A stretch of 64,000 nucleotides of DNA from Synechococcus sp. CB0101 (lineage in GTDB: Bacteria; Cyanobacteriota; Cyanobacteriia; PCC-6307; Cyanobiaceae), in the NCBI RefSeq assembly GCF_000179235.2, contig NZ_CP039373.1, forward strand, positions 1,891,860 through 1,955,859, in the 5' to 3' direction. The translations under genes and the position numbers were made by a program. Of this stretch, positions 20,808-30,512 are shown piece after piece. The notes under the pieces were generated by a model. The model ran no database searches. It had not been told where the DNA came from and worked only from the letters and a program-made list of their open reading frames with translations. Numbering within the stretch: position 1 is the stretch's first letter; each line of letters opens with the position of its first letter.

Positions 20808-22580
20808 TCAAGGGCGCTCCGGCGTGCGCGCCTGCTCCAGCTTGGGCACCAAGCCCAGCCCGTTGTGCACAGCTGCTGCCACACCGCGGCCTTTCACGGT
20901 GTGCACATCCGCCAGCACCAGCCCCGTGGAGCTTCCGCCATCGAGGTTGAGGGCATCTTTCAATCCCTCCTGCCGCATCAGCAGTGCTGTTTCCATCAGC
21001 GTTGGGCCGGGATTGTTCACCCCTTGCAGGGTGATCAGCCAGAGCTGGCGACCATCGCTGCCCACCACGGTGCGCGGGGCGGCCTGGCTCATGAAACCGG
21101 AGCTGAAGCCCTCCGCGCTGCCGTTGAGCACCACCCGGCCGTTTTGCAGCAGCAGTGGCCCGCCTCCCAGCACATTCGGCTGATCGCCCACCGCATTGCT
21201 GGCGCGGCTTTTCAGCGTGAGTTGCTCTCCTTTCTGCCATGGCACGCTCACGCCGCCGCGCGCCACCAGCAAGAGATCGCCATCGCGCAGCGGCACTGCG
21301 GGGCTCAGTTCGCCCAGTTCAAAGCGCTGCTGCACCACCCCTTGGCGCACCAGCACGCCCATCTCGGTGCCGGTGATCGGTTGGTAGCGGCTGCCCCAGT
21401 CCGCGGTGTAGCGGGCCAGGCCCTTCTGCACGTAACCGCTGTTCACGCTGGTCACGGTCCAGCGTTGGCGGTTGCTGTCTTCGATCGTTTCCACCAGCAT
21501 CAGCCGATCGAAGCGGGGTAGCTCGCCTGCCTTCCAGCCAGCGGCCCCGCGGTTGAGGATCGGGCCCGACAGCCAGCGCCCCTGTTCCCGCATCGCTCCG
21601 AGCGGCAGGCGGTTCACGCGATTGAAATAGCCACCGTTGATGGCGATCAGGGCCTGCTCCTGGCGGGCCAGCTGGCTGAGGCTGCTCAGGCCCTGCATGC
21701 CATCGCTGCGGTTGAGCGGCCGCAGCTCCAAGGGCACCTGGCGGGGATCAAGACGCACAGCGTTGATCAGCACCTGGCGTGAGCCGATGCGGCCGATGCG
21801 GCGCTCCAGCTGAAGCCCCTGGCTCTGCAGTGCCACCAGGCGTGGATCCCGCTCGGGCGCTGGCCTCGGGGTGGTGGCCATGCCCTGGTCGGCCGCTTGG
21901 GGGAGATCGAACACCAGCCGCCAGGGGGCGCCCAGGCTGAGGCGTTCACCCTCGCGGGGCACCTGCACGCGCAACCATCCTTGGCTCTGGCTCGGCTTGA
22001 GCCCCAGCTGCTTCAACTGCTCCAGTTGCGGCGCCGTCGCTTCCGTGCCGATCAACAGTTGGCCGTCGCCGCTGCGCACCAGTGCGGGCGCGCTGAGATC
22101 CAGCACCACCCGCTGACCGCTGATGCTCGGCTTGCTCGCGCGAATCGCTTGCAAAGGCCGGCTCGGCAGCTCGAGCTGCAGTTCACGCCCTTGCGTGCTG
22201 ATCTTGATCCCCACGGCCTCCAGTAGGTTGCCCACGGGGACGGCCACCTCGTCATCGAGGCTGCGTTGGCGGTCGGCCCCCAGCTCCAGTTTCTGGCCGA
22301 ACCACTCGAGCACCAAACTGCCGCCGGTGCCGGCGCTGCGGCTCACCCCCAGCTGGCCCTCCAGGACCTCGAGCGGCAGCCAGAGCTCACCGGCGTCCTG
22401 CAGCCAGAGGGCTTGTTGGCGCAGGCCGTTGATGCTGATGCTTGTTCCCTGAACCCGCTTCCCGCCAGCGGGATTAGCCTGGCGCTGCAAGGGTGCCTGC
22501 GGAGCTGGGGCCGGCAAGGGCGGCGGCGGTGTGAGCGGGATGCCGGGGAGCAGAGCCGCCAGCGCCGGCAGGGGGGGCAT
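20808..22580 (-). CDS. Phosphodiester glycosidase (NAGPA/DUF2233) domain protein
   Basis: A 590-residue protein. The first ~240 residues include a proline-rich stretch and a beta-rich region resembling copper-amine-oxidase-like/AMIN-type domains (SINGLRQQALWLQDAGELWL is in it; cited in part). The C-terminal ~300 residues match the NAGPA domain: ALIAINGGYFNR, PQFERLM-like DRLMLVE, NVLGGGPLLLQNG, APRTVVGSDG and the characteristic NLDGGSSTGLV. Members cleave or bind glycosyl phosphodiesters on cell-envelope polymers. No clear signal peptide is visible, although the N-terminus is short and hydrophobic. A stop codon just upstream fixes the ATG as first start. Divergent from gltB. Confidence 0.8.
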   Translation of the reverse strand: MPPLPALAALLPGIPLTPPPPLPAPAPQAPLQRQANPAGGKRVQGTSISINGLRQQALWLQDAGELWLPLEVLEGQLGVSRSAGTGGSLVLEWFGQKLELGADRQRSLDDEVAVPVGNLLEAVGIKISTQGRELQLELPSRPLQAIRASKPSISGQRVVLDLSAPALVRSGDGQLLIGTEATAPQLEQLKQLGLKPSQSQGWLRVQVPREGERLSLGAPWRLVFDLPQAADQGMATTPRPAPERDPRLVALQSQGLQLERRIGRIGSRQVLINAVRLDPRQVPLELRPLNRSDGMQGLSSLSQLARQEQALIAINGGYFNRVNRLPLGAMREQGRWLSGPILNRGAAGWKAGELPRFDRLMLVETIEDSNRQRWTVTSVNSGYVQKGLARYTADWGSRYQPITGTEMGVLVRQGVVQQRFELGELSPAVPLRDGDLLLVARGGVSVPWQKGEQLTLKSRASNAVGDQPNVLGGGPLLLQNGRVVLNGSAEGFSSGFMSQAAPRTVVGSDGRQLWLITLQGVNNPGPTLMETALLMRQEGLKDALNLDGGSSTGLVLADVHTVKGRGVAAAVHNGLGLVPKLEQARTPERP

Positions 22581-22648
22581 CCAACAGCGGCAGCAGGCCT
22601 GGCCACGCTAGCGAGCTCGTTTAGCTGCGCCTAGGGGATACCAGCTCC

Positions 22649-22654
22649 TAGGAT
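22649..22654 (+). promoter_or_regulatory. Candidate -10 box (TAGGAT) of gltB
   Basis: TAGGAT lies 112 bp before the gltB start in the 186-bp divergent region. The same hexamer recurs before cpcT, both cpcC genes and the DUF1997 gene. No good -35 box is visible. Confidence 0.35.
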
Positions 22655-22766
22655 CGGCAGTTCGCAGCGCGGCCCCAGGCCGGGCGAGCCAAGGCCAAGG
22701 CAGCGCTTGCGCGGTGGCTGGTTCGCTCTCGCGCTGGCTCAATTCGCAACAGGTTGTCGCCGGGTT

Positions 22767-25700
22767 ATGTCGCTGTTTTCTCGCCCCGAATGGCCCCATC
22801 GCGACAGCCCCGCCCCGGCGGCGGTAGCCGGCGAGAAGGATGCCTGCGGTGTGGGTTTTCTGGCCAGCCTGAAAGGTGAAGCCAGCCATTGGGTGCTGCG
22901 TCAGGCCTTGCGCGGCCTTGATTGCATGGAGCACCGCGGCGGCTGCGGCGGCGATGGCGATTCCGGCGATGGTGCCGGCGTGCTCTGCGGCATTCCGTGG
23001 AGCTATCTCAATGCGGTGTGGCCGGAGGCCGCTGCCAGTAGCGGCAGCAACCGCGGCCTGGGCATGGTGTTCCTGCCGGCCGATGCGGCTCGCCGCGATC
23101 AGGCCAAGGCCTTCTGTGATGAAGAAGCCGCCAAGCTCGGCCTCACCAGCCTCGGCTGGCGCGCGGTGCCGGTGGATGCCTCGGTGCTCGGTCCCCTGGC
23201 TCGCGGGACTGCGCCGGTGATCGAGCAGTGGCTGCTCGGCGCTTCTGAGGTCGGCGATGCCCTCGAATCGCTGCTGTTCCGCCTGCGCCGCCGCTGCGGT
23301 GATCGGGCTCGGGCGGCTTGGGGCGCCGGCCCCAGCGATCTCTATTTCGCGTCGCTCAGCAGCCGCACCGTTGTGTACAAGGGCATGGTGCGCTCCGAAG
23401 TGCTCTCGGCCTTCTATGGCGACCTGCGCGATGAGCGTTTTGCCGTGAGCTTTGCGGTGTATCACCGCCGCTTCAGCACCAACACCCTGCCCCGCTGGCC
23501 CCTGGCCCAGCCGATGCGGCTGCTCGGCCACAACGGCGAGATCAACACCCTGCTGGGCAACCTCAACTGGGCCCGCGCCTCCGAGGCCGATCTCGATGCG
23601 GTGTGGGGTGAGGCCGCTGCAGACCTCAAGCCGGTGGTGAACCCGGCCTTCAGTGATTCCGCCAACCTCGACGCCACCCTGGAGCTGCTGGTGCGCAGCG
23701 GCCGGCCGATCACCGAGAGCCTGCTCACGCTGGTGCCCGAGGCTTTCCGCGACCAGCCCGAGCTGGCCGATAAGCCAGAAATTCAGGCCTTCTACGAATA
23801 TTCCGCCTGCACCCAGGAGCCCTGGGACGGCCCCGCCCTGTTGGTGTTCGCCGATGGGCGCAGCGTCGGCGCCACCCTCGATCGCAACGGCCTGCGCCCG
23901 GCTCGCTACTGCATCACCAACGACGGCTTCGTGGTGATGGGCTCGGAAACCGGTGTGGTGGAGCTTGAAGAGAGCCGCATCATCGAGAAGGGTCGCCTCG
24001 GCCCCGGCCAGATGCTGGCGGTCGATCTGGAGAACGGTCGCCTGCTGCACAACTGGGAGGTGAAGCAGGAGATTGCTTTGCGCCATCCCTACGGCCAGTG
24101 GCTGGCCGATCACCGCCGCAACCTGGGGGTTCAGCCCTGGGCCCAGGAGCGCCAGCTTGGCGATCTGGATCTGTTGCAGCAGCAGACCGCCTTTGGCTTC
24201 ACCGCCGAAGACTTCGATCTGGTGATCGAAGACATGGCTGGTGCCGGCAAGGAGCCCACCTACTGCATGGGCGACGACATTCCCCTGGCGGTGCTCTCCA
24301 ACAAGCCGCACCTCCTTTACGACTACTTCAAGCAGCGCTTCGCGCAGGTCACCAACCCGCCGATCGATCCGCTGCGCGAAAAGTTGGTGATGAGCCTGGA
24401 GATGCACCTGGGCAAGCGCGGTTCACCGCTGCAGCCCCAGGCGTCTGCTGCAGCCGCGCTGCACCTGAGCAGCCCGATCCTCAACGAAGCCGAGCTGGCG
24501 GCCGTGGCGCAGCAGGGCATCCCCTGCAGCACCCTTTCCACCTTGATGCCGATCACCGATGGCCCCGCCGGCCTGGCGGCGGCGGTCGAGCGGCTCAAGG
24601 TCGACGCCGAAGCCGCCGTGCGCAGCGGCAGCCAGATCCTGGTGCTCAGCGATCGCGGCATCAACGCCACCACCACCTACATGCCGCCCCTGCTGGCGGT
24701 GGGTGCGGTGCACCACCACCTGCTCAATCTCGGCCTGCGCCTGCAGACCTCACTGGTGGCTGATACAGCCCAGTGCTGGAGCACCCACCACGTGGCCTGC
24801 CTGATCGGCTTCGGCGCCAGCGCCGTGTGCCCCTGGCTCACCTGGGAAACAGCGCGCCACTGGCTGGCGCAGCCCAAGGTGCAAACCAACATCGAGCGTG
24901 GCAAATTGCCCGCCCTCACGCCGGATCTGGTGCAGGCCAATGTGCGCAAGGCCCTCGAGGATGGCCTGCGCAAGATCCTCTCCAAGATCGGTATTTCGCT
25001 GCTCGCCAGCTACCACGGCGCGCAGATCTTCGAGGCGATCGGCATCGGCGCCGACTTGATCGAACTGGCGTTCAAGGGCACCACCAGCCGTGTGGCTGGC
25101 CTGAGCCTCAGCGAACTGGCCAGCGAAACCCTGAGCTTCCACGCCAAGGCTTTCCCCGAGCTCAACCGCACCAAGCTCGAGTTCATGGGCTTTGTGCAGT
25201 ACCGCACCGGCGGCGAATACCACCTCAACAGCCCGGAGATGGCCAAGGCGCTCCACTCCGCCGTGGAAGCCGGCCCCGGCTACGACCACTTCTCCACCTA
25301 CAAAACCCTGCTGGAGAACCGCCCGGTTACGGCGTTGCGCGATCTGCTCGAGCTCAAGCCGGCTCCTGCGGCGCTGCCCTTGGATCAGGTGGAGAGCGTG
25401 GAGAGCATCTGCGAGCGCTTCTGCACCGGCGGCATGAGCCTCGGCGCCCTTTCACGGGAAGCCCATGAGGTGCTGGCCATCGCCATGAACCGCATCGGCG
25501 GCAAGAGCAACAGCGGCGAGGGCGGCGAAGACCCGGCCCGCTTCCATGCCCTGCAAGATGTGGACGGCGAGGGCCGCTCCGCCACCCTGCCCACGATCAA
25601 GGGCCTGCGCAACGGCGACACCGCCTGCTCCGCCATCAAGCAGATCGCTTCAGGCCGTTTTGGCGTGACCCCTGAATATCTGCGCAGCGGCAGGCAGCTG

Positions 25701-27350
25701 GAGATCAAGGTGGCCCAGGGGGCCAAGCCCGGCGAAGGCGGTCAGCTGCCCGGCCCGAAGGTTGATCCGTACATCGCCTGGCTGCGCAACAGCAAGCCCG
25801 GCGTGGCGCTGATCTCGCCGCCGCCCCACCACGACATCTATTCGATTGAAGATCTGGCGCAGCTGATCCACGACCTGCACCAGGTGCACCCCGCCGCCAA
25901 GGTGAGCGTGAAGCTGGTGGCCGAGATCGGCATCGGCACCATTGCCGCCGGTGTGGCCAAGGCCAATGCCGATGTGATCCAGATCTCAGGCCACGACGGC
26001 GGTACCGGCGCCTCGCCGCTGAGCTCGATCAAGCACGCCGGCGGGCCCTGGGAGCTTGGCCTCACCGAGGTTCACCGCGCCCTGCTCGAGAACGGTCTGC
26101 GCGATCGGGTGCTGCTGCGCGCCGATGGCGGCCTCAAGACCGGCTGGGATGTGATCATCGCCGCCCTGCTCGGTGCTGAGGAATACGGCTTCGGCTCGAT
26201 CGCGATGATCGCCGAGGGCTGCATCATGGCCCGCGTTTGCCACACCAATAACTGCCCGGTGGGGGTGGCCACCCAGAAGGAAGCGCTGCGCAAGCGCTTC
26301 ACCGGCATCCCCGAGCACGTGGTGAACTTCTTCCTGTTTGTGGCAGAAGAGGTGCGGCAGCTGCTGAGTGTGCTCGGTGTAGCTCGCCTCGAGGATCTGA
26401 TCGGCCGCACCGAGCTGCTGCAGCCCCGCGCTGTGCAGCTGGCTAAAACCAAGGCGATCGATCTCTCCTGCCTGCTCGATCCCATTCCCCAGGCTGCCGA
26501 TCGCTCCTGGCTGCAGCACGACGCCCAAGCCCACGGCAACGGCCCGATCCTCGAAGACCAGCTGCTGGCCGATGCCGAGCTGCTTGCAGCGATCGAGGGG
26601 CATGGCCGCGTGGCCCGCACCCTGCCGATCATCAACACCGATCGCAGCGTGTGCGCCCGCCTGGGCGGCGAGATCGCTGCGCGCCATGGCAACACCGGTT
26701 TCCAGGGCCAGCTCGACCTCACCTACGAGGGCGCCGCTGGTCAGAGCTTCGGTGCCTTCAACGTGCAAGGCATGAACGTGCGCCTGGTGGGTGAAGCCAA
26801 CGACTACGTGGGCAAGGGCATCAATGGCGGCCGCATCACCGTGGTGCCGCCTGCCGGTGGTCGCGATCCCGGCAGCCAGGTGATCCTCGGCAACACCTGC
26901 CTCTATGGCGCCACCGGCGGCGAGCTGTTTGCCCTGGGCCGCGCCGGTGAGCGCTTCGCTGTGCGCAACAGCGGTGCCCGCACCGTGGTGGAAGGCGCCG
27001 GCGACCACTGCTGCGAATACATGACCGGTGGTGTGGTGGTGGTGCTGGGCAGCACCGGCCGCAACGTGGCCGCCGGCATGACTGGTGGCGTGGCCTTCCT
27101 GCTGGATGAAACCGGCGGCCTGAGCGAGCGGGTGAACCCCGAGATCGTGGCCATCTGCGCGCTCACCACCCCGGAGCAGGAAGCACTGCTGAAGCCTCTT
27201 CTGGAAGCCCACCTTGAGGCCACCGGCAGCAGCAAGGCCGCGGCGATCCTGGCCGATTGGAGCAACTGGAAGACGCGCTTCAAGCTGCTGGTGCCCCCCA
27301 GTGAGAAGGCCAATGTGGGCCTGGCCGAGCGGGAGACGGTGGCCGCCTGA
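22767..27350 (+). CDS. gltB: Ferredoxin-dependent glutamate synthase
   Basis: A 1527-residue GOGAT large chain (also called glsF/gltS in cyanobacteria). The start at 22767 leaves a 26-residue propeptide before the catalytic Cys27 in KDACGVGF. The order is: N-terminal glutaminase, central domain, FMN-binding synthase domain (GGKSNSGEGGEDPARF, SGHDGGTGASP), the [3Fe-4S] cluster C1152-x5-C1158-x4-C1163 (MARVCHTNNCPVG) and the C-terminal beta-helix domain rich in GG repeats. It makes glutamate from glutamine and 2-oxoglutarate in the GS/GOGAT cycle. No small NADPH subunit gene lies near, consistent with ferredoxin as donor. No canonical NtcA site is visible upstream. Confidence 0.96.
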   Translation: MSLFSRPEWPHRDSPAPAAVAGEKDACGVGFLASLKGEASHWVLRQALRGLDCMEHRGGCGGDGDSGDGAGVLCGIPWSYLNAVWPEAAASSGSNRGLGMVFLPADAARRDQAKAFCDEEAAKLGLTSLGWRAVPVDASVLGPLARGTAPVIEQWLLGASEVGDALESLLFRLRRRCGDRARAAWGAGPSDLYFASLSSRTVVYKGMVRSEVLSAFYGDLRDERFAVSFAVYHRRFSTNTLPRWPLAQPMRLLGHNGEINTLLGNLNWARASEADLDAVWGEAAADLKPVVNPAFSDSANLDATLELLVRSGRPITESLLTLVPEAFRDQPELADKPEIQAFYEYSACTQEPWDGPALLVFADGRSVGATLDRNGLRPARYCITNDGFVVMGSETGVVELEESRIIEKGRLGPGQMLAVDLENGRLLHNWEVKQEIALRHPYGQWLADHRRNLGVQPWAQERQLGDLDLLQQQTAFGFTAEDFDLVIEDMAGAGKEPTYCMGDDIPLAVLSNKPHLLYDYFKQRFAQVTNPPIDPLREKLVMSLEMHLGKRGSPLQPQASAAAALHLSSPILNEAELAAVAQQGIPCSTLSTLMPITDGPAGLAAAVERLKVDAEAAVRSGSQILVLSDRGINATTTYMPPLLAVGAVHHHLLNLGLRLQTSLVADTAQCWSTHHVACLIGFGASAVCPWLTWETARHWLAQPKVQTNIERGKLPALTPDLVQANVRKALEDGLRKILSKIGISLLASYHGAQIFEAIGIGADLIELAFKGTTSRVAGLSLSELASETLSFHAKAFPELNRTKLEFMGFVQYRTGGEYHLNSPEMAKALHSAVEAGPGYDHFSTYKTLLENRPVTALRDLLELKPAPAALPLDQVESVESICERFCTGGMSLGALSREAHEVLAIAMNRIGGKSNSGEGGEDPARFHALQDVDGEGRSATLPTIKGLRNGDTACSAIKQIASGRFGVTPEYLRSGRQLEIKVAQGAKPGEGGQLPGPKVDPYIAWLRNSKPGVALISPPPHHDIYSIEDLAQLIHDLHQVHPAAKVSVKLVAEIGIGTIAAGVAKANADVIQISGHDGGTGASPLSSIKHAGGPWELGLTEVHRALLENGLRDRVLLRADGGLKTGWDVIIAALLGAEEYGFGSIAMIAEGCIMARVCHTNNCPVGVATQKEALRKRFTGIPEHVVNFFLFVAEEVRQLLSVLGVARLEDLIGRTELLQPRAVQLAKTKAIDLSCLLDPIPQAADRSWLQHDAQAHGNGPILEDQLLADAELLAAIEGHGRVARTLPIINTDRSVCARLGGEIAARHGNTGFQGQLDLTYEGAAGQSFGAFNVQGMNVRLVGEANDYVGKGINGGRITVVPPAGGRDPGSQVILGNTCLYGATGGELFALGRAGERFAVRNSGARTVVEGAGDHCCEYMTGGVVVVLGSTGRNVAAGMTGGVAFLLDETGGLSERVNPEIVAICALTTPEQEALLKPLLEAHLEATGSSKAAAILADWSNWKTRFKLLVPPSEKANVGLAERETVAA

Positions 27351-27382
27351 TCGGTTAGCCGACTCCCTGGTTCGGCTGTCGC

Positions 27383-27413
27383 ACCCGCCGGTCGGTTCGC
27401 CCCACCGGCGGGT
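27383..27413 (+). terminator. Possible weak terminator after gltB
   Basis: A perfect 9-bp stem ACCCGCCGG/CCGGCGGGT with a 13-nt loop lies 33 bp after gltB, but only TTCGG-like sequence follows, so termination would be weak or factor-assisted. Confidence 0.35.
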
Positions 27414-27477
27414 TCGGTTGGCCCGGCCTCGGGTTTCAGTGGCTCTGCATAGCTTGCTGGCACTTGCACCGGCAGCC

Positions 27478-27666
27478 ATGCCTCCCGAATTCGCCCAGCA
27501 CATGCAGCAGCTCTTCGCCCGCCAGATGGCCGTGGCGTTTCTCGAGCACTGCGCCCAACTTCAGGCACCCGTGAGCCTGGTGAACAGCCGCATTGATGCC
27601 CTCGCCGCCGGCCCCATGGCGCTCGAGGCCTGCGCCTTGGAAGCGGAGTTTCTGCTCGATTCCTAG
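27478..27666 (+). CDS. Small hypothetical protein
   Basis: A 62-residue open frame between gltB and lipA that starts [13 protein letters not shown] and ends EAEFLLDS. It is helical, mildly acidic and has no membrane helix or known motif. Codon use fits the neighbours, and the stop codon falls within the last codons of the convergent lipA gene, typical of compact genomes. A GTG at 27439 could give a longer form of 75 residues. Function unknown; it may not be expressed. Confidence 0.5.
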   Translation: MPPEFAQHMQQLFARQMAVAFLEHCAQLQAPVSLVNSRIDALAAGPMALEACALEAEFLLDS

Positions 27667-28532
27667 CGCGGGTACTGCGCCATCAGCCGTTGCACCTCGC
27701 CGGCGTGATAGCTGCTGCGGGTGAGTGGCGTGCTCACCACTTGCAGAAAGCCCAGTTCCCCTTCCCCGTGCTGGCGGAAGGTCTCGAACTGCTCCGGGGT
27801 TACGAAGCGATCCACCGGCAGGTGCTTGGGCCCGGGGGAGAGGTATTGGCCAATGGTCACGATGTCGACCTGGTGGCGGCGCAGGTCTGCGAGCACCTCG
27901 ATCACCTCGGTGTCGCTCTCGCCCAAGCCCACCATCAGCCCTGATTTGGAGTAGGTGCGAGGCCAGCCTTCCCGCACGCGCTGCAGCAGCTCCAAGGAGC
28001 GCTCATAGATGCCTTGCGGACGGGCTTTCTTGTACAGCCGAGGCACCGTTTCGATGTTGTGGTTCAGCACATCGGGGCTCGCGTCCATCACGGTGGCCAG
28101 GGCCTGCCAGTTGCCGCAGAAATCCGGGATCAGCAGCTCGATCGTGGTGAGGGGAGAGCGCTGGCGCACCTGCTCAATGCAGGCCACGAACTGGCTGGCG
28201 CCTCCATCGGCCAGATCGTCGCGGTTCACCGAGGTGATCACCACGTGTTTGAGCCCTAGCCGCGCCACGGCTTCACCCAGCCGCTGGGGTTCGGTGGGGT
28301 CGAGCTCGCGAACGCTCTTGTCGAAATCGATATCGCAGTAGGGGCAGGCGCGGGTGCAGCCCGGCCCCATGATCAAAAAGGTGGCGGTGCCACCGGCGAA
28401 GCACTCGCCGATGTTGGGGCAGCTGGCTTCCTGGCAGACCGTGTTCAGCTTGAGATCCAAGAGCAGATCAGCTACTTCGCCGATCCGCTCGCGCTGGGGA
28501 GCCTTGACACGCAGCCAGTCGGGTTTGAGCAC
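27663..28532 (-). CDS. lipA: Lipoyl synthase
   Basis: A 289-residue radical SAM enzyme that inserts two sulfurs into octanoyl chains on lipoyl domains. Both required clusters have their ligands: the auxiliary-cluster cysteines in [13 protein letters not shown] and the radical SAM C-x3-C-x2-C in [12 protein letters not shown]. Further conserved regions are [24 protein letters not shown] and a late RSSYHAGE with the Ser ligand. Length is normal. It precedes tRNA-Pro divergently by 124 bp. Confidence 0.97.
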   Translation of the reverse strand: MLKPDWLRVKAPQRERIGEVADLLLDLKLNTVCQEASCPNIGECFAGGTATFLIMGPGCTRACPYCDIDFDKSVRELDPTEPQRLGEAVARLGLKHVVITSVNRDDLADGGASQFVACIEQVRQRSPLTTIELLIPDFCGNWQALATVMDASPDVLNHNIETVPRLYKKARPQGIYERSLELLQRVREGWPRTYSKSGLMVGLGESDTEVIEVLADLRRHQVDIVTIGQYLSPGPKHLPVDRFVTPEQFETFRQHGEGELGFLQVVSTPLTRSSYHAGEVQRLMAQYPR

Positions 28533-28656
28533 AGCGCCACTTCCGCCCGCAGGCGCAGATCAGCTGTTAACTCTAGAAACCGGCCCCATCGCTCAGGCTG
28601 CCGCCTGAGGCAGGCCAGACCCTTTGCAGGAGCGCCATCTCCTACACTCCCGGCAT

Positions 28657-28730
28657 CGGGATGTAGCGCAGCTTGGTAGCGCACTTCGTTCGGGACGAAG
28701 GGGCCGCAGGTTCGAATCCTGTCATCCCGA
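28657..28730 (+). tRNA. trnP-CGG: tRNA-Pro (anticodon CGG)
   Basis: The 74-nt cloverleaf has acceptor stem CGGGATG/CATCCCG, a D arm AGCGCAGCTTGGTAGCGC, anticodon stem CTTCG/CGAAG around loop TTCGGGA, and a T arm with GGTTCGAATCC. The anticodon CGG reads CCG proline codons. CCA is not encoded. It is a single-gene locus between lipA and the cbiG-cobJ gene. Confidence 0.97.
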
Positions 28731-28733
28731 CTT

Positions 28734-30512
28734 TCAGCTGAGCTCGGCGCCTGGGTAGCCCCTGGGGGTCACCATGCGTCCGCCTTCGACGCGGCTGCTG
28801 CTGTTGCCGATCAGCACCAGCGTGAGCATGTCGATCTCCTCGATGGGCAGCGTTCCCAAGCTGTGCAAGCGCACGTCTTCCTCGGGGCGGCCGAGCTGGC
28901 GCGCCACCACCACCGGTGTGTCCGCTGGCCGTTTTGCCAGCAGTAGCTCCTGGGCTCGGCCCAGTTGCCAATCGCGCCCCTTCGAGCGCGGGTTGTAGAG
29001 CGCTACCACGAAGTCGCCGTCGGCGGCGGACTTGAGGCGTTGCTCGATCACCGCCCAGGGGGTGAGGCGATCACTGAGGCTCACGGTGCAGAAATCGTGC
29101 ATCAGCGGAGCACCAGCCCGGGCTGCCGCCAACTGCAGGGCCGAGAGGCCTGGATGCACCTGAAAGGCCGGTCGATCGTGCTCGGCCAGGGCCATCCATT
29201 GCTCCAGGGCCAGACCGGCCATGCCGTAAATGCCGCTGTCGCCCGACGACACCAGCGCCACCGTGAGGCCCTGGCAAGCCAGCTCCAGGGCTTCGCTGCA
29301 GCGCTCGCGTTCCAGGGTGAGTTGCCCGTCGCTGCGGAGTTGATCGGGCCGGCGCAGCGGCTCCAGCAGATCCAGATAGAGGCCATAGCCCACCCACACG
29401 CAGCTCTCCGCCAAAGCAGCGCGCGCATCGGGGGTGAGCAGCGAGAGGCTGCCGGGCCCGCTGCCGATCAGGTGCAGGCAGCCCCGCTGGGGTGCCCATT
29501 GCTGGGGCGCCTCGGCGATGGCCGCTGTGGCGGCCCCTTGCTCGCCGGCGTTGGCGCGCTCGATGTGTTTGGGGCTACGCAGCTGGGCCTTGGGGCCGCA
29601 GGCCAGCAGCGCCGCCGCCTCCGCCACGCTGGCGGTGCCCAGCTCGGCCTCCACAACCGCTGAGGGATTGGGCACCGGTACAGCGCTCAAGGCGGCGCTG
29701 CTGAAGCAGCGCAGGGGCCAGCCGTTCTGTTCGGCCAGTTGCAGCAGGGCTGGTTCATCGGCCTTGCGATCGGCGCTGGCGAGGCCCGCGACGGCTTCGA
29801 TGGCCAGCCCCTCAGCTGCGAGGCTCTGCTCCAGGCAGCGCTGCAGCAGCGAGAGGCTGGTGCCCCGCTCGCAACCCATGCCCACCCACAAGGCCGGTGG
29901 GTGCCAGCGGCACTGATCGCTCCGCTCGACCCCCACACTCAGGGGTACCCCGGCGCTGCTCTGAGGCGGCAAGCCAGGCAGCTCTAGCCAGCGTGGATTG
30001 CCGCTTTGCTGCTCGAGGGCCACGGCTTCAAGGCGGGCGGCCGCTTTCATCAGCGTGTCCCAGTCGCCGGGGCCGCGGCGCCAGCCCCACCGGCTGCCAA
30101 AGGCATCGAGGGCGAGGTGTTGCTGGCTGGTGCTGGTGCCGGTGAGCACGGCTTCTCCCCCCAGCAGCGCCGCCACGCTGTGGGCCAGCGACTCAGCTCC
30201 GGCCCCGTGGCCTCCGAGCAGCGGGATGGCAAAGCGGCCCTGGGCGTCGGCTACCACCACGGCGGGGTCGTGTTCTTTGCCTTGCAGCAATGGAGCGATC
30301 AGCCGCGTGATGGCGCCGCAGGCGCCAATGGCCACAAAGGCACGGCTGCGCTGCCATTCGCTCTCGAGCAGTCGCTGCAGGTCACCGGGTTGCCAGGCCA
30401 TGCCATCGGCGGGGCTGGCGATGCGGTCGATCAGGCCTCGCTCCAGCAGCTGACGCAACAGGGGCAGGGCTTGACTGTTGAGGGCAAAACCCCAGCTCAG
30501 GCGTTCACTCAT
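28734..30512 (-). CDS. cobJ: CbiG-CobJ fusion (cobalt-precorrin-5A hydrolase / precorrin-3B C17-methyltransferase)
   Basis: A 592-residue fusion for two steps of the corrin ring. Residues ~1-330 resemble CbiG, the lactone-opening hydrolase (AIGACGAITRLIAPLL, PLLGGHGAGAESLA). Residues ~350-592 form a tetrapyrrole methyltransferase of the CobJ/CbiH type, with HLIGSGPGSLSLLTPDA, the SSGDSGIYGMAGL motif and YNPRSKGRDWQL. It contracts and methylates the ring with SAM. The combination is known from cyanobacteria. The start overlaps the stop of the upstream lipoprotein gene by ATGA. The 3' end lies 3 bp from the convergent tRNA-Pro. Confidence 0.92.
   Translation of the reverse strand: MSERLSWGFALNSQALPLLRQLLERGLIDRIASPADGMAWQPGDLQRLLESEWQRSRAFVAIGACGAITRLIAPLLQGKEHDPAVVVADAQGRFAIPLLGGHGAGAESLAHSVAALLGGEAVLTGTSTSQQHLALDAFGSRWGWRRGPGDWDTLMKAAARLEAVALEQQSGNPRWLELPGLPPQSSAGVPLSVGVERSDQCRWHPPALWVGMGCERGTSLSLLQRCLEQSLAAEGLAIEAVAGLASADRKADEPALLQLAEQNGWPLRCFSSAALSAVPVPNPSAVVEAELGTASVAEAAALLACGPKAQLRSPKHIERANAGEQGAATAAIAEAPQQWAPQRGCLHLIGSGPGSLSLLTPDARAALAESCVWVGYGLYLDLLEPLRRPDQLRSDGQLTLERERCSEALELACQGLTVALVSSGDSGIYGMAGLALEQWMALAEHDRPAFQVHPGLSALQLAAARAGAPLMHDFCTVSLSDRLTPWAVIEQRLKSAADGDFVVALYNPRSKGRDWQLGRAQELLLAKRPADTPVVVARQLGRPEEDVRLHSLGTLPIEEIDMLTLVLIGNSSSRVEGGRMVTPRGYPGAELS

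Noticed and set aside
22581-22766. NtcA site upstream of gltB
   Set aside because: Looked for GTA-N8-TAC; not found in the divergent region.
22608-24407. 599-residue open frame opposite the start of gltB
   Set aside because: Antisense to the conserved glutaminase domain; no motif, low-complexity composition.
25986-27503. Long open frame on the strand opposite gltB
   Set aside because: Shadow of high-GC codon bias; composition is His/Ala/Gly-rich without any domain, and gltB is certain. The same holds for frames opposite tuf, fusA, psaA, psaB and metK.
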